Shown here: positions 33,451-41,834 of the stretch, piece after piece | Layout of the letters: every line of letters starts with the position of its first letter | Numbering within the stretch: position 1 is the stretch's first letter | NCBI GenBank assembly: GCA_043557195.1 | Contig: CP121314.1 | Coordinates: forward strand, 248,001 to 312,000 | DNA: 64,000 nucleotides | DNA from: Jejuia sp043557195 | Lineage (GTDB): Bacteria; Bacteroidota; Bacteroidia; Flavobacteriales; Flavobacteriaceae | Direction: 5' to 3' | The notes under the pieces: generated by a model | What the model was told of the DNA's origin: nothing | Database searches by the model: none | What the model saw: the letters and a program-made list of their open reading frames with translations, nothing else | Position numbers and translations under genes: made by a program

Positions 33451-34404
33451 TTAATCTCTATTTTCTATGCTTTTATAGGCTTCAATAACTTTCTTAACGA
33501 GTTTATGACGGATAACATCTTTATCATCTAAGAAAATAATACCCACACCATCCACATTTTTTAAAATCAACAACGCTTCTTTTAACCCTGAAATGGTGCG
33601 ACGTGGTAAATCTATCTGTCCTGGATCTCCCGTTAATAAAAACTTAGCATGTTTCCCCATACGTGTTAAAAACATCTTCATTTGCGCATGTGTGGTGTTT
33701 TGTGCCTCATCTAAAATCACAAATGCATTATCTAAAGTTCTTCCACGCATAAAGGCCAATGGTGCTATTTGTATGGTGCCTTTCTCTATATAATTTGCCA
33801 ACTTTTCAGGAGCTATCATATCTCGCAATGCATCGTACAATGGTTGCATGTATGGGTCTAGCTTTTCCTGTAAATCGCCAGGTAAAAACCCAAGATTTTC
33901 ACCAGCCTCTACAGCCGGACGTGTTAATATAATACGCTTTACTTCTTTATTTTTTAACGCCTGAACCGCCAAAGCTACACCTGTATAGGTTTTACCAGTT
34001 CCTGCGGGCCCTATAGCAAAAACCATGTCGTTTTTGTGCATACTCTCCACCAATCTACGCTGATTCGCCGTTTGGGCTTTTATTAACTTTCCTCCAACAC
34101 CATGTACAATGGTTTCACCGCTGGCTTTTGATGTGGTGTAATCATCACTACTTTGACTTGTTAACACCCGCTCTATGGTGTTTTCATCTATCTTATTATA
34201 TTTTGCAAAGTGTTTTAATAGCATAGTGATGCGTCTATCAAATTCCTCTAGCAATTCTTCATCTCCAAAGGCCTTGATTTTATTACCGCGTGCTACTATT
34301 TTTAATTTGGGAAAGTATTTTTTAAGAAGTTCAATATTAACATTTTGGGCTCCAAAAAACTCTTTTGGAGTTATTTCTTCAAGTTCAATAATAATTTCGT
34401 TCAA
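33451..34404 (-). CDS. phoH: PhoH-family ATPase
   Basis: This 317-residue cytoplasmic P-loop protein has a Walker A motif GPAGTGKTYTGVALAV and a Walker B-like block AFVILDEAQNTTHAQMKMFL. The conserved RPAVEAGENLGFLPGDLQEK and TGDPGQIDLP segments are also present. An N-terminal extension (about 1-90) precedes the helicase-like core. PhoH-like proteins are linked to RNA metabolism and often lie near ybeY; that neighbour is not visible here. Divergent from the SAM-hydrolase gene. Repeat copy C abuts its 3' end. Confidence 0.95.
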   Translation of the reverse strand: MNEIIIELEEITPKEFFGAQNVNIELLKKYFPKLKIVARGNKIKAFGDEELLEEFDRRITMLLKHFAKYNKIDENTIERVLTSQSSDDYTTSKASGETIVHGVGGKLIKAQTANQRRLVESMHKNDMVFAIGPAGTGKTYTGVALAVQALKNKEVKRIILTRPAVEAGENLGFLPGDLQEKLDPYMQPLYDALRDMIAPEKLANYIEKGTIQIAPLAFMRGRTLDNAFVILDEAQNTTHAQMKMFLTRMGKHAKFLLTGDPGQIDLPRRTISGLKEALLILKNVDGVGIIFLDDKDVIRHKLVKKVIEAYKSIENRD

Positions 34405-34554
34405 AAGCGTTTATTTAATATAGGTTTTGGTTAAAACATTAATCGCAATACTATTTATTAAGATAAAATGATTTATTAGTTTTGTATATGCATTTCTCTC
34501 AATTCAAAAATACATAAATTTGAATGAGTTAACCTTAAAAACATATCAACAATT

Positions 34555-35427
34555 TTGCCCATGGCAATCATTACATTAACAACCGATTTTGGTGAGAAAG
34601 ATCACTTTACTGGCGCAACAAAAGGTGCAATTTACAGTGAGCTTCCTGATGTGAATATTGTTGATATCTCTCATAAGGTTTCCCCCTTTAACATTCCCGA
34701 GGCGGCTTACATTATTCAAAATGCTTACAGTAGTTTTCCCAAAGGCACCATACACATCATTGGTATAGATTCTGAATTAAATGAGGAAAACAAGCATATA
34801 GCCATGAAATTAGATGACCATTATTTTATTTGTGCTAATAATGGTATTATGAGTATGATTTGTTCTGAAATTGCACCTGAAAAAATAGTAGAAATTAATA
34901 TTCATGACAAGATACAGACGAGTTTTCCTGTGTTAGATGTTTTTGTGAAAGTAGCCTGCCATATTGCACGTGGCGGTACACTTGAAGTGATAGGAAAACC
35001 AATTAATACCATAAAACCTATCAATAATTTAAAGCCTTTCGTTAATGAGGATAAAACCAAAATTAATGGCAGTGTTATTTACATTGATAATTATGGCAAT
35101 GTAGTCACCAATGTTCGTAAGAGCTTTTTTGAAACGATTCAGAAAGGTAGAAAATTTGAAATTACAGCGAGACAATACAAGTTCAAGACCATTTATAAAA
35201 AGTATAGTGATTTTGTGAATTTTGATGTTCCGAAAGAAAAACGTCAAGATGAAGGCAAAGGGTTAGTGGTATTTAATTCTGGTGGTTTTCTAGAAATTGC
35301 TATGTACAAAAGTGATTCTAAAAAACATGGAAGTGCTGCAACACTAATGGGTTTACAGGTTTGGGACACTATAGGTATCGATTTTATCACTGTACCTGTT
35401 GTACCTCAAAACCAAGATATATTCTAA
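34555..35427 (+). CDS. S-adenosyl-L-methionine hydrolase (adenosine-forming), DUF62 family
   Basis: This 290-residue protein opens MAIITLTTDFGEKDHFTGA, which carries the conserved Asp cluster that binds the adenosine moiety. Further family blocks are VNIVDISHKVSPFNIPEAAY, FICANNGIMSMICSE, VYIDNYGNVVTNVRKS-like residues in GSVIYIDNYGNVVTN, and a C-terminal beta domain with VVFNSGGFLEIAMYK. Members split SAM to adenosine and methionine. Its physiological role is uncertain. It heads a run of same-strand genes (ABM protein 12 bases downstream, then gldFG). A TTTTG-type element lies 3 bases before the ATG, so the leader may be very short. Confidence 0.92.
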   Translation: MPMAIITLTTDFGEKDHFTGATKGAIYSELPDVNIVDISHKVSPFNIPEAAYIIQNAYSSFPKGTIHIIGIDSELNEENKHIAMKLDDHYFICANNGIMSMICSEIAPEKIVEINIHDKIQTSFPVLDVFVKVACHIARGGTLEVIGKPINTIKPINNLKPFVNEDKTKINGSVIYIDNYGNVVTNVRKSFFETIQKGRKFEITARQYKFKTIYKKYSDFVNFDVPKEKRQDEGKGLVVFNSGGFLEIAMYKSDSKKHGSAATLMGLQVWDTIGIDFITVPVVPQNQDIF

Positions 35428-35439
35428 AAGAAGACATTT

Positions 35440-35736
35440 ATGCTAGTACGAATTGTAAAAATGAGCTTCGAAGTACACCATATTGAAAAATTCCTAAGTA
35501 TTTTTGAAAACAGTAAAACCAAAATTCGAGGTTTTGAAGGTTGTGAATTTTTAGAATTGTATCGAGATAAAAATAATCCAAATATATTTTTTACATACAG
35601 CTATTGGAAGTCTGAAGATGCTTTAGAAAATTACCGACATTCTGATTTATTTAAAGGTGTTTGGAGCGAAACTAAAGTGCTTTTTAATTCCAAACCTGAA
35701 GCTTGGAGTGTTGATAAATTGGAAAGTCTAAAGTAA
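35440..35736 (+). CDS. Antibiotic-biosynthesis-monooxygenase (ABM) fold protein
   Basis: This 98-residue ferredoxin-like dimeric alpha+beta protein has the ABM pattern: MLVRIVKMSFEVHHIEKFLS, an F-E-N-S helix, GFEGCEFLELYRDKNNPNIF, FTYSYWKSEDALENYRHSDL, and a final strand and helix. Similar proteins include YgiN-like quinol monooxygenases and heme-degrading IsdG relatives; the key residues of IsdG are not obvious. It sits between the SAM-hydrolase gene (12 bases) and gldFG (35 bases) and is likely co-transcribed with them. Confidence 0.85.
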   Translation: MLVRIVKMSFEVHHIEKFLSIFENSKTKIRGFEGCEFLELYRDKNNPNIFFTYSYWKSEDALENYRHSDLFKGVWSETKVLFNSKPEAWSVDKLESLK

Positions 35737-35771
35737 ACAGTTATGAAACATCTAAATTTTAAATAAAACTA

Positions 35772-38156
35772 ATGCTAGCAATACTAAAAAAAGAAATAAA
35801 TACATTTTTCGCATCTCCAATTGGGTATTTAGTAATTGCTATATTTCTTATTCTAAATGGGTTATTCCTTTGGGTATTTAAAGGCGAATTCAATATTCTA
35901 GATTATGGGTTTGCCGATTTGTCTGCCTTCTTTTTACTAGCACCGTGGATTTTGTTGTTTTTGATACCCGCTGTAACCATGCGCAGTTTTTCAGATGAAA
36001 AAAAACAAGGCACTTTAGAGCTATTACTTACTAAACCCATCTCTCATCTCAATATTGTTTTAGGAAAATATTTTGGCGCGTTTGTATTAATCTTGATGGC
36101 GTTGTTACCCACACTTTTATATGTATTTACTGTTTACAAGTTAGGTAAGCCTGCTGGCAATTTAGATTTAGGAAGCGTTTTTGGGTCGTACTTGGGGCTT
36201 ATTTTTTTAGCTGGGGCATACACTGCTATTGGCGTTTTTTGTTCAACATTATCCAATAATCAGATTGTTGCGTTTATCATTGCGGTTTTTATCTGTTTCT
36301 TTTTTTACATTGGTTTTGAAGGCATTACAGAGTTTACCTCAAATACTATTGTAGAACAATTTGGTATGAATTACCACTATAAAAGTATAAGCCGTGGTGT
36401 AATTGACACTCGGGATATTATATACTTTTTGAGCGTTATTGTGCTGTTTATTCTGCTTACTAAACTGGGAATTAAAACTGGGAAAGTTGAGAAAAAAGAT
36501 TTCGTGAAACTTGGTGGCATATTGCTAGGTTTACTAATTTTAAATATTGGCTCAAATTACGCCTACAAGCGTTTTGATGTTACCAAAGACCAACGTTATA
36601 CCTTAAGCGATTCAGCAAAAGCCATTGTTAATAAAGCCAATTCGCCTTTAGTTGTGGATATATTCTTAAAAGGTGAAGACTTCCCTTCGGAATTTAGACG
36701 TCTTCAGACAGAGACACGTCAATTACTTGAAGAATTTTCAAATGAAAATGATAATATCGTTTTTGACTTTATAAATCCGTTAGAAAATGAAGGATCTCGA
36801 CAACAAACCATACAAGTATTAACCCAACGTGGTTTAACGCCAATGCAATTAGAAGTTAAAGAAAATGGGAAAGCCACTCAGGAAGTTATCTTTCCATGGG
36901 CTTTAGCAAGTTATAATGAGCAAACGGTAATTATTCCTTTGGTGAAAACTAAAATTGGAGCTTCTCAACAGGAATTGGTTAGCAACTCTGTGCAACATTT
37001 AGAGTATGCCTTTGCTGATGGTTTTAAAAAATTAGTAACACCTAAATCTAAGAAAATAGCGGTTTTAAAAGGTAATGCACAGTTAGAAGACAAATACATT
37101 GCAGACTTTGCCAAAACACTAGGCGAATACTATTTTATTGCGCCTTTTACTTTAGATAGTGTGGCGAGCAATCCTCAAAAAACGCTAAAGGATTTAAGTG
37201 ATTACGATTTATTAATTTCTGCAAAACCAACTGAAGCATTTACTGAAAGTGAGAAGTTTGTGTTAGACCAATACACCATGAAAGGTGGCAAAAATTTATG
37301 GTTGATTGATGCCGTAGCTATGGAAAAAGACAGTCTGTACAATGACGCTGGGAAAAATTATGCGATAAGCAGAGACTTAAACCTTACAGACTTTTTCTTT
37401 AATTACGGGGTTCGTATCAATCCTGTGATGGTTGCTACCCCTTACTCTGCGCCTATTACATTGGCAATGGGAGATGGCAGCGATTCACAATTTCAACATT
37501 TAAACTGGCCATATTCGCCACTGGCATCTTCAGAAGAAAAACACCCTATTACCAACAACTTAAATTTGGTGCGTTTTGATTTCTCAAACCCTATTGACAC
37601 ACTTAAAAACGATATAGATAAAACTATTCTTTTAGAAACTGCCCCAATGTCTCGTTTAGAAGGCACACCACGAGAAGTAAGTCTAGATTTGGTAACCAAA
37701 CCAACAGACCCCAAGACGTTTAAGAATGAGAAACAAACACTTGCGGTTTTATTGGAAGGTGAATTTACATCGGCTTTTGCAAACCGCATTAAGCCTTTTG
37801 ATATTGCAGACACTAAAGAAAAAGGCACTAATACTAAAATGATTGTAATTGCTGATGGCGATGTGGTGAAAAACGATGTGGTTCGTAGCCGCCCGCAAGA
37901 ATTAGGTTTTGATAGGTGGACTGGTAAATTATACGGTAACAAGGAATTTTTGCTAAATGCCGTGAATTATTTATTGGACGATAACGGACTTATAAACATT
38001 CGTACCAAAGAAATAGATGTTGCCTTCTTAAATCAAAAGAAAATTGTCGAAGAAAAAACGCTTTGGCAACTCCTAAACATTGGATTACCAATAGCTTTAC
38101 TAGCTGTTTTTGGTTTTGGCTTTAACTACTTCAGAAAGAAAAAATACGCCGCATAA
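35772..38156 (+). CDS. gldFG: GldF-GldG fusion, gliding-motility ABC transporter permease and substrate-binding-like protein
   Basis: One 794-residue reading frame carries what are two genes in F. johnsoniae. Residues 1-240 are GldF-like, an ABC-2 permease with six membrane segments (KKEINTFFASPIGYLVIAIF, EKKQGTLELLLTKPISHLNI). From about 245 the GldG part begins with its own membrane helix (LGGILLGLLILNIGSNYAYK), then FDVTKDQRYTLSDSAKAIV, the GldG globular region, and a final anchor helix at about 765-787. No stop or ATG separates the parts. GldA, the ATPase, is not in this window. GldFG is needed for gliding in F. johnsoniae; its exact function is unclear. Confidence 0.92.
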   Translation: MLAILKKEINTFFASPIGYLVIAIFLILNGLFLWVFKGEFNILDYGFADLSAFFLLAPWILLFLIPAVTMRSFSDEKKQGTLELLLTKPISHLNIVLGKYFGAFVLILMALLPTLLYVFTVYKLGKPAGNLDLGSVFGSYLGLIFLAGAYTAIGVFCSTLSNNQIVAFIIAVFICFFFYIGFEGITEFTSNTIVEQFGMNYHYKSISRGVIDTRDIIYFLSVIVLFILLTKLGIKTGKVEKKDFVKLGGILLGLLILNIGSNYAYKRFDVTKDQRYTLSDSAKAIVNKANSPLVVDIFLKGEDFPSEFRRLQTETRQLLEEFSNENDNIVFDFINPLENEGSRQQTIQVLTQRGLTPMQLEVKENGKATQEVIFPWALASYNEQTVIIPLVKTKIGASQQELVSNSVQHLEYAFADGFKKLVTPKSKKIAVLKGNAQLEDKYIADFAKTLGEYYFIAPFTLDSVASNPQKTLKDLSDYDLLISAKPTEAFTESEKFVLDQYTMKGGKNLWLIDAVAMEKDSLYNDAGKNYAISRDLNLTDFFFNYGVRINPVMVATPYSAPITLAMGDGSDSQFQHLNWPYSPLASSEEKHPITNNLNLVRFDFSNPIDTLKNDIDKTILLETAPMSRLEGTPREVSLDLVTKPTDPKTFKNEKQTLAVLLEGEFTSAFANRIKPFDIADTKEKGTNTKMIVIADGDVVKNDVVRSRPQELGFDRWTGKLYGNKEFLLNAVNYLLDDNGLINIRTKEIDVAFLNQKKIVEEKTLWQLLNIGLPIALLAVFGFGFNYFRKKKYAA

Positions 38157-38168
38157 CTGTTGATAAGT

Positions 38169-38203
38169 TTGTTTCGATAAAACGCTGGTTTGGAATATAT
38201 TTG
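38169..38203 (+). promoter_or_regulatory. Promoter candidate for dnaN
   Basis: TTG (38169-38171) and TATATTTG (38196-38203) match the Bacteroidetes -33/-7 pair with a 24-base spacer, slightly longer than usual. The ATG of dnaN is 38 bases after the -7 element. Confidence 0.5.
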
Positions 38204-38241
38204 TAGGTAACGATTTTCTAAATTTTAACGACATTAGATAA

Positions 38242-39360
38242 ATGAAATTTATAGTATCAAGTACTTATCTTTTAAAGCAATTACAAGTTTTAGGTGGTGT
38301 TATCAACAGTTCTAACACCTTACCTATTTTAGATAACTTTCTGTTTGAATTAGACCATACCAAGCTTACGGTTTCTGCGAGCGATTTGGAGACTACAATG
38401 TCTTCTACGCTTGATGTAGAAAGTGATAGCGAAGGTAGCGTTGCTATTCCTGCACGTTTGCTACTCGATACATTAAAAACGTTTCCTGAGCAACCTTTAA
38501 CGTTTGTTGTTGAGGATAATAATACGGTTGAAATTAGCTCTAACCACGGTAAATATGCTTTAGCATATGCAAGTGGTGAAGAATTCCCAAAAGCGGTAGC
38601 TCTAGAAGACCCAAGTAAAACGGTTATTTTGGGTGATATTTTAGCAACAGCTATTAGTAAAACCATTTTTGCTGCTGGAAATGACGATTTACGACCTGTA
38701 ATGAGTGGTGTGTTTTTTCAGTTTTCTACAGATGGTTTAACCTTTGTGGCTACTGATGCTCACAAATTGGTAAAGTATACTAGAGAAGACGTTAACGCAA
38801 GTCAAGTAGCGGAATTTATCATGCCTAAAAAACCTTTAAATTTATTGAAAGGTATTTTGGCTGGTAGTGAAGATGAAGTAACAATTGAGTACAACGATTC
38901 TAATGCGAAATTTACGTTTGATAATTCTGAATTGATTTGCCGTTTGATAGATGGGAAATACCCAAATTACGAAGCGGTAATCCCTAAGGAGAACCCAAAT
39001 AAATTATCGATTGACAGAACCCAGTTTTTAAACTCTGTGCGTCGTGTTAGCATTTTCTCTAACAAAACCACACACCAAATACGTTTAAAAATTGCTGGAG
39101 CAGAATTAAATATTTCTGCGGAAGATGTAGATTATAGTAACAAAGCTGAAGAGCGTTTAACCTGTGATTATCAAGGTGATGATATGCAAATTGGGTTTAA
39201 CTCTCGTTTTTTAACTGAGATGTTGAACAACTTAAGCTCTAGCGATGTGCAGTTAGAAATGAGTATGCCAAATCGTGCAGGTATTTTAACACCTGTTGAT
39301 GGTTTAGATGAAGGCGAGCAAATTACAATGCTTGTAATGCCTGTGATGTTGAATAGTTAA
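38242..39360 (+). CDS. dnaN: DNA polymerase III beta subunit (sliding clamp)
   Basis: This 372-residue protein forms the ring-shaped dimer that tethers the replicative polymerase. It shows the three repeated clamp domains, opening MKFIVSSTYLLKQLQVLGGV. Characteristic segments are NTLPILDNFLFEL, FPKAVALEDPSKTVILGD, RPVMSGVFFQFSTDGLTFVA, LLNLLKG-like PLNLLKGILAGSEDEV, LICRLIDGKYPNYEAVIPKE, and the C-terminal ITMLVMPVMLNS. The length is standard. dnaA is not adjacent, so this is not the classical dnaA-dnaN origin region. A palindromic repeat begins within 4 bases of the stop, followed by a terminator. Confidence 0.97.
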   Translation: MKFIVSSTYLLKQLQVLGGVINSSNTLPILDNFLFELDHTKLTVSASDLETTMSSTLDVESDSEGSVAIPARLLLDTLKTFPEQPLTFVVEDNNTVEISSNHGKYALAYASGEEFPKAVALEDPSKTVILGDILATAISKTIFAAGNDDLRPVMSGVFFQFSTDGLTFVATDAHKLVKYTREDVNASQVAEFIMPKKPLNLLKGILAGSEDEVTIEYNDSNAKFTFDNSELICRLIDGKYPNYEAVIPKENPNKLSIDRTQFLNSVRRVSIFSNKTTHQIRLKIAGAELNISAEDVDYSNKAEERLTCDYQGDDMQIGFNSRFLTEMLNNLSSSDVQLEMSMPNRAGILTPVDGLDEGEQITMLVMPVMLNS

Positions 39361-39363
39361 CAA

Positions 39364-39386
39364 ATTCTCACGAAAGTGGGAATCTC
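39364..39386 (-). repeat. Short palindromic repeat, copy 2 of 3
   Basis: ATTCTCAC (39364-39371), the loop GAAA and GTGGGAAT (39376-39383) form an 8-bp stem with one G-T pair. Read on the minus strand it is AGATTCCCAC-TTTC-GTGAGAAT, the same pattern as the copies at 8811 and 40909. It starts 3 bases after the dnaN stop codon. Confidence 0.65.
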
Positions 39387-39399
39387 AATATATTGAAGA

Positions 39400-39434
39400 A
39401 GCAGTAATCTTAATTTAGGTTGCTGCTTTTTTAT
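39400..39434 (+). terminator. Terminator after dnaN
   Basis: AGCAGTAA (39400-39407) pairs with TTGCTGCT (39420-39427; one G-T pair), with a 12-nt loop and a following T-tract. Confidence 0.8.
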
Positions 39435-39474
39435 TTGTAAGTATAGAAAAGAGGTTTTTGTAAGAAAAAAAATA

Positions 39475-39482
39475 TAACTTTG
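39475..39482 (+). promoter_or_regulatory. Candidate -7 element for the MrcB_N-HNH gene
   Basis: TAACTTTG fits TAnnTTTG, 70 bases before the start codon. A TTG lies at 39458-39460, giving a short 14-base spacer. Confidence 0.4.
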
Positions 39483-39552
39483 TTTAACGAAGGATATAAA
39501 TTATTACAAAAGTTTATATTCATAAAAACATTATAAACAATTTTGAAACTAA

Positions 39553-40464
39553 ATGGAGAAAATACTCAAAGAACCTATTGAAAATTATCTAATACAAAAA
39601 TCAAAAGGTTTTGGTGGTAATGAACTGGCAGCAAAATTTAGACACGATTTCCCCGATGAATTGGAAAAAGTCCTTACAGACAAAACGAGATATATTACTG
39701 AAGGTTCCCCTGGAAAAGGTCAATGGACTGATTGTCCTTGGATAGCAATCTTAGACACTTTGATTACTGACACACCTCAGAAAGGATATTATCCAGTTTT
39801 TATTTTTAAATCTGACATGACTGGAGTATATCTATCATTAAATCAAGGAGTAACTGATGTCATTGAAAATTACAAAAAAGAGGCAAAGGAAGTCTTAAAA
39901 CTTCGAGCAGAGGATTTCCGAGCAAAGCTTGAGTATGATAAAACCGAATTCTTGACTGAAATTGATTTAAAGTCCAAAACAACAAATGCTAGACATTATC
40001 AAGCAGGAAACATAATTTCCAAATACTATTCTAGTGAAAATTTACCTAGTTCTGCTGAATTAAGAGCTGACGTAATTCAATTCTTAAAATTCTATGAGAA
40101 TCTAGCTTATTCTGATGGTTCTTTCATTGATGATTTTAATAATAGTGATTTTGAATCAAAGCAATTAAGATTACATTGGAGAATTGAAAGAAGAACTTCT
40201 CTTTCTAAAAAAGTAAAAAAACGAAAAGGATATAAATGCGAAGCTTGCGAAATGAAATTTACCGAAAAATATGGTGAAATTGGAAAAAAATTTATTGAAG
40301 CACATCATCTAAAACCAATATCTGAACTTGGAATTGGAAAGTTCAAGGTTGATCTCGAAAATGATTTTGCAGTTTTATGTAGCAATTGTCATAGTATGAT
40401 TCATAAATTAGATGACCCTAGTAACCTTGCTGAATTAAAACGAATAATAAAAAACTGCATATAA
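39553..40464 (+). CDS. MrcB_N-HNH endonuclease, putative modification-dependent restriction enzyme
   Basis: This 303-residue cytoplasmic protein has two parts. The N-terminal region (about 1-170) matches MrcB_N/DUF3578, the DNA-recognition domain of McrB-like systems: GKGQWTDCPWIAILDTLITD, YYPVFIFKSDMTGVYLSLNQ, then GVTDV. The C-terminal HNH domain (about 225-295) has the zinc pair C-E-A-C, EAHHLKPISEL and VLCSNCHSMIHKL. Fusions of this type are predicted single-gene type IV-like enzymes that cut modified foreign DNA. No methyltransferase or partner gene is nearby. It is flanked by dnaN on one side and by repeat copy D on the other, so it may be a recent insertion. Confidence 0.85.
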   Translation: MEKILKEPIENYLIQKSKGFGGNELAAKFRHDFPDELEKVLTDKTRYITEGSPGKGQWTDCPWIAILDTLITDTPQKGYYPVFIFKSDMTGVYLSLNQGVTDVIENYKKEAKEVLKLRAEDFRAKLEYDKTEFLTEIDLKSKTTNARHYQAGNIISKYYSSENLPSSAELRADVIQFLKFYENLAYSDGSFIDDFNNSDFESKQLRLHWRIERRTSLSKKVKKRKGYKCEACEMKFTEKYGEIGKKFIEAHHLKPISELGIGKFKVDLENDFAVLCSNCHSMIHKLDDPSNLAELKRIIKNCI

Positions 40465-40632
40465 AAACATCCATTATAAATTGCTCAGTTCAGCTCCACT
40501 ATCAATTTCCTTGAGAAACAGCTCTCGCTCATGAATGTTTACTAAGTTAGGTGCTTAAAAACATAACTTTACATATGCTAATAGTTAAACAAACCTCCAA
40601 AAACAAAATAACTTTCAGACTTAAAACGTGCA

Positions 40633-40737
40633 TCAGCAAACACACCCGCGTTAGGGATTGAAGCATTTGTTGAAGCTCCCCGACGCAGGAGGGAGCGACT
40701 GCTGAAAGCCCGACCCGACCTTAGGCGGGTAACGCCC
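40633..40737 (+). repeat. Structured dispersed repeat, copy D (base type 1)
   Basis: GCGTTA (40648-40653) pairs with TAACGC (40730-40735). GGG (40654-40656) pairs with CCC (40709-40711), and GCA (40663-40665) with TGC (40700-40702). An apical GCTCCC/GGGAGC stem lies at 40675-40680 and 40691-40696. The 3' hairpin is lengthened to CCCG ... CGGG (40714-40717, 40726-40729). The first 27 bases are identical to the start of copy F. The arm resembles copy B. Confidence 0.88.
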
Positions 40738-40842
40738 AACTTCTTTATATAATTACAAACTTAAAATCCCACTACATAGCGGAATTAGTTCAACTTACAA
40801 TTTTAAGTTCCTCTTTCAGACTTCTTAAAATTGAGTTTCACT

Positions 40843-40871
40843 AAAAAACGCTCACCGTTGAAGTGAGCGTT
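40843..40871 (-). terminator. Terminator of the DUF4870 gene
   Basis: AACGCTCAC (40847-40855) and GTGAGCGTT (40863-40871) form a perfect 9-bp stem with a 7-nt loop. On the minus strand it is followed by a run of T residues. Confidence 0.85.
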
Positions 40872-40908
40872 CAATTTATCTCATACTTCTAATAAGGTTA
40901 CCCTTAAA

Positions 40909-40934
40909 AGATTCCTGTTTTCACAGGAATTCAC
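40909..40934 (+). repeat. Short palindromic repeat, copy 3 of 3
   Basis: ATTCCTGT (40911-40918), the loop TTTC and ACAGGAAT (40923-40930) form a perfect 8-bp hairpin. It touches the stop codon of the convergent DUF4870 gene. It shares the pattern AGATTCC ... loop YTTC ... GGAAT with the copies at 8811 and 39364. Confidence 0.65.
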
Positions 40935-41275
40935 TAACTAATAAAATTAAGAGATAAAGGGTATTTTGGTGTTTCGCCATTGTTTGCTCTTATAGCATTG
41001 ATAATTGGGAATATTATAGAGATAACTCCCAATACTATTAAGCCCATTAAGCCTAAACCGAATAATAAAATTAATGGGATACATAGTAAGCAATACACGA
41101 TTAAACTTAACTGGAAGTTGATGATGTTTTTACCATGCTCGTCCATTTTATATACTTTTTCTTTTTGCGATGCCCATAAAATGAGCGGTACTATTAAACT
41201 ACCAAAACCTGTAACCAACGATATAAGCTGCGTTAAATGGGTTATGACGATTAATTGATTGTCTTGTCTTTTCAT
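40934..41275 (-). CDS. DUF4870 small membrane protein
   Basis: This 113-residue protein has the DUF4870 layout: a polar N-terminus, a first helix (HLTQLISLVTGFGSLIVPLI), the conserved LWASQKEKVYKMDEHGKNII, NFQLSLIVYCLLCIPLILL, and a last helix rich in Ile followed by NGETPKYPLSLNFI. These are inner-membrane proteins of unknown function. Single gene with its own terminator. Confidence 0.92.
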   Translation of the reverse strand: MKRQDNQLIVITHLTQLISLVTGFGSLIVPLILWASQKEKVYKMDEHGKNIINFQLSLIVYCLLCIPLILLFGLGLMGLIVLGVISIIFPIINAIRANNGETPKYPLSLNFIS

Positions 41276-41361
41276 GATGGTATTATAATGATTGATTGAT
41301 ACTTGTATGACGCATCTTTTTTAAAAATGTTACAAACTTTACTGAAATTTTTAGATAGGCT

Positions 41362-41823
41362 TTAGTTAGGTTTTCTGTTTTTCATACCTTTTTTGTAATG
41401 CTCCTCAAACCACTCTGGTGCTTCCAATTCGTTATCGTACATATAGTCTGCGATTTTTTTGATAACATCCTCGGGGTACGCCATTTTAGACATTACCCCA
41501 AACCGCTGAACTGCACCATACATGATAGCATTTTCTTCCGTTGGATTTTTAATAAAATTCTGAATATCTACGATAAATTCTACTTTGGTTTCAGCATTCA
41601 TTGCGTATCGTCGTTTTATGGCAACCATAGGAGGTGCTATGCGTTTATCTTCGGCTGTTGTAGCATCATGACAAACATAGCAATGTACTTTCATGAGTTT
41701 TTTACCTGGGTGTTGCTGTACGGTTTGAACATTAGATACTGAAGCAATTTCATAGTTTTCCTTTTTGACGTTGTTGCAGCTTAATATTAGCAGAATACTA
41801 CTGCATAGGGCAATTGATTTCAT
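41362..41823 (-). CDS. c-type cytochrome domain lipoprotein
   Basis: This 153-residue protein has a lipoprotein signal (LCSSILLILSC) and one heme-binding motif, CYVCH (C-x-x-C-H), at about residues 48-52 in MKVHCYVCHDATTAEDKRIA. A methionine that could be the distal ligand is present in the RFGVMSKMAYPEDVIKKIAD region. It is probably a small periplasmic electron carrier or sensor. It follows the universal-stress-protein gene by 11 bases on the same strand, so the two form an operon. Confidence 0.88.
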   Translation of the reverse strand: MKSIALCSSILLILSCNNVKKENYEIASVSNVQTVQQHPGKKLMKVHCYVCHDATTAEDKRIAPPMVAIKRRYAMNAETKVEFIVDIQNFIKNPTEENAIMYGAVQRFGVMSKMAYPEDVIKKIADYMYDNELEAPEWFEEHYKKGMKNRKPN

Positions 41824-41834
41824 TGTATGTTATT

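Larger units (their letters stand above)
40465..40933. other. Long intergenic region with repeat D, terminator and palindrome
   Basis: This 469-base region contains no convincing gene. From left to right: AT-rich DNA, structured repeat copy D (40633-40737), an inverted AATTTTAAG/CTTAAAATT pair near 40800-40835, the DUF4870 terminator (40843-40871) and palindrome copy 3 (40909-40934). It separates the restriction-like gene from its convergent neighbour. Confidence 0.7.

Noticed and set aside
37493..37942. Long antisense frame of 149 codons inside gldFG
   Set aside because: It lies entirely within a conserved coding region and is a shadow frame.
38242..39360. Replication origin near dnaN
   Set aside because: dnaA, recF and gyrB are absent, and no DnaA-box cluster was seen; dnaN is often isolated in Bacteroidetes.
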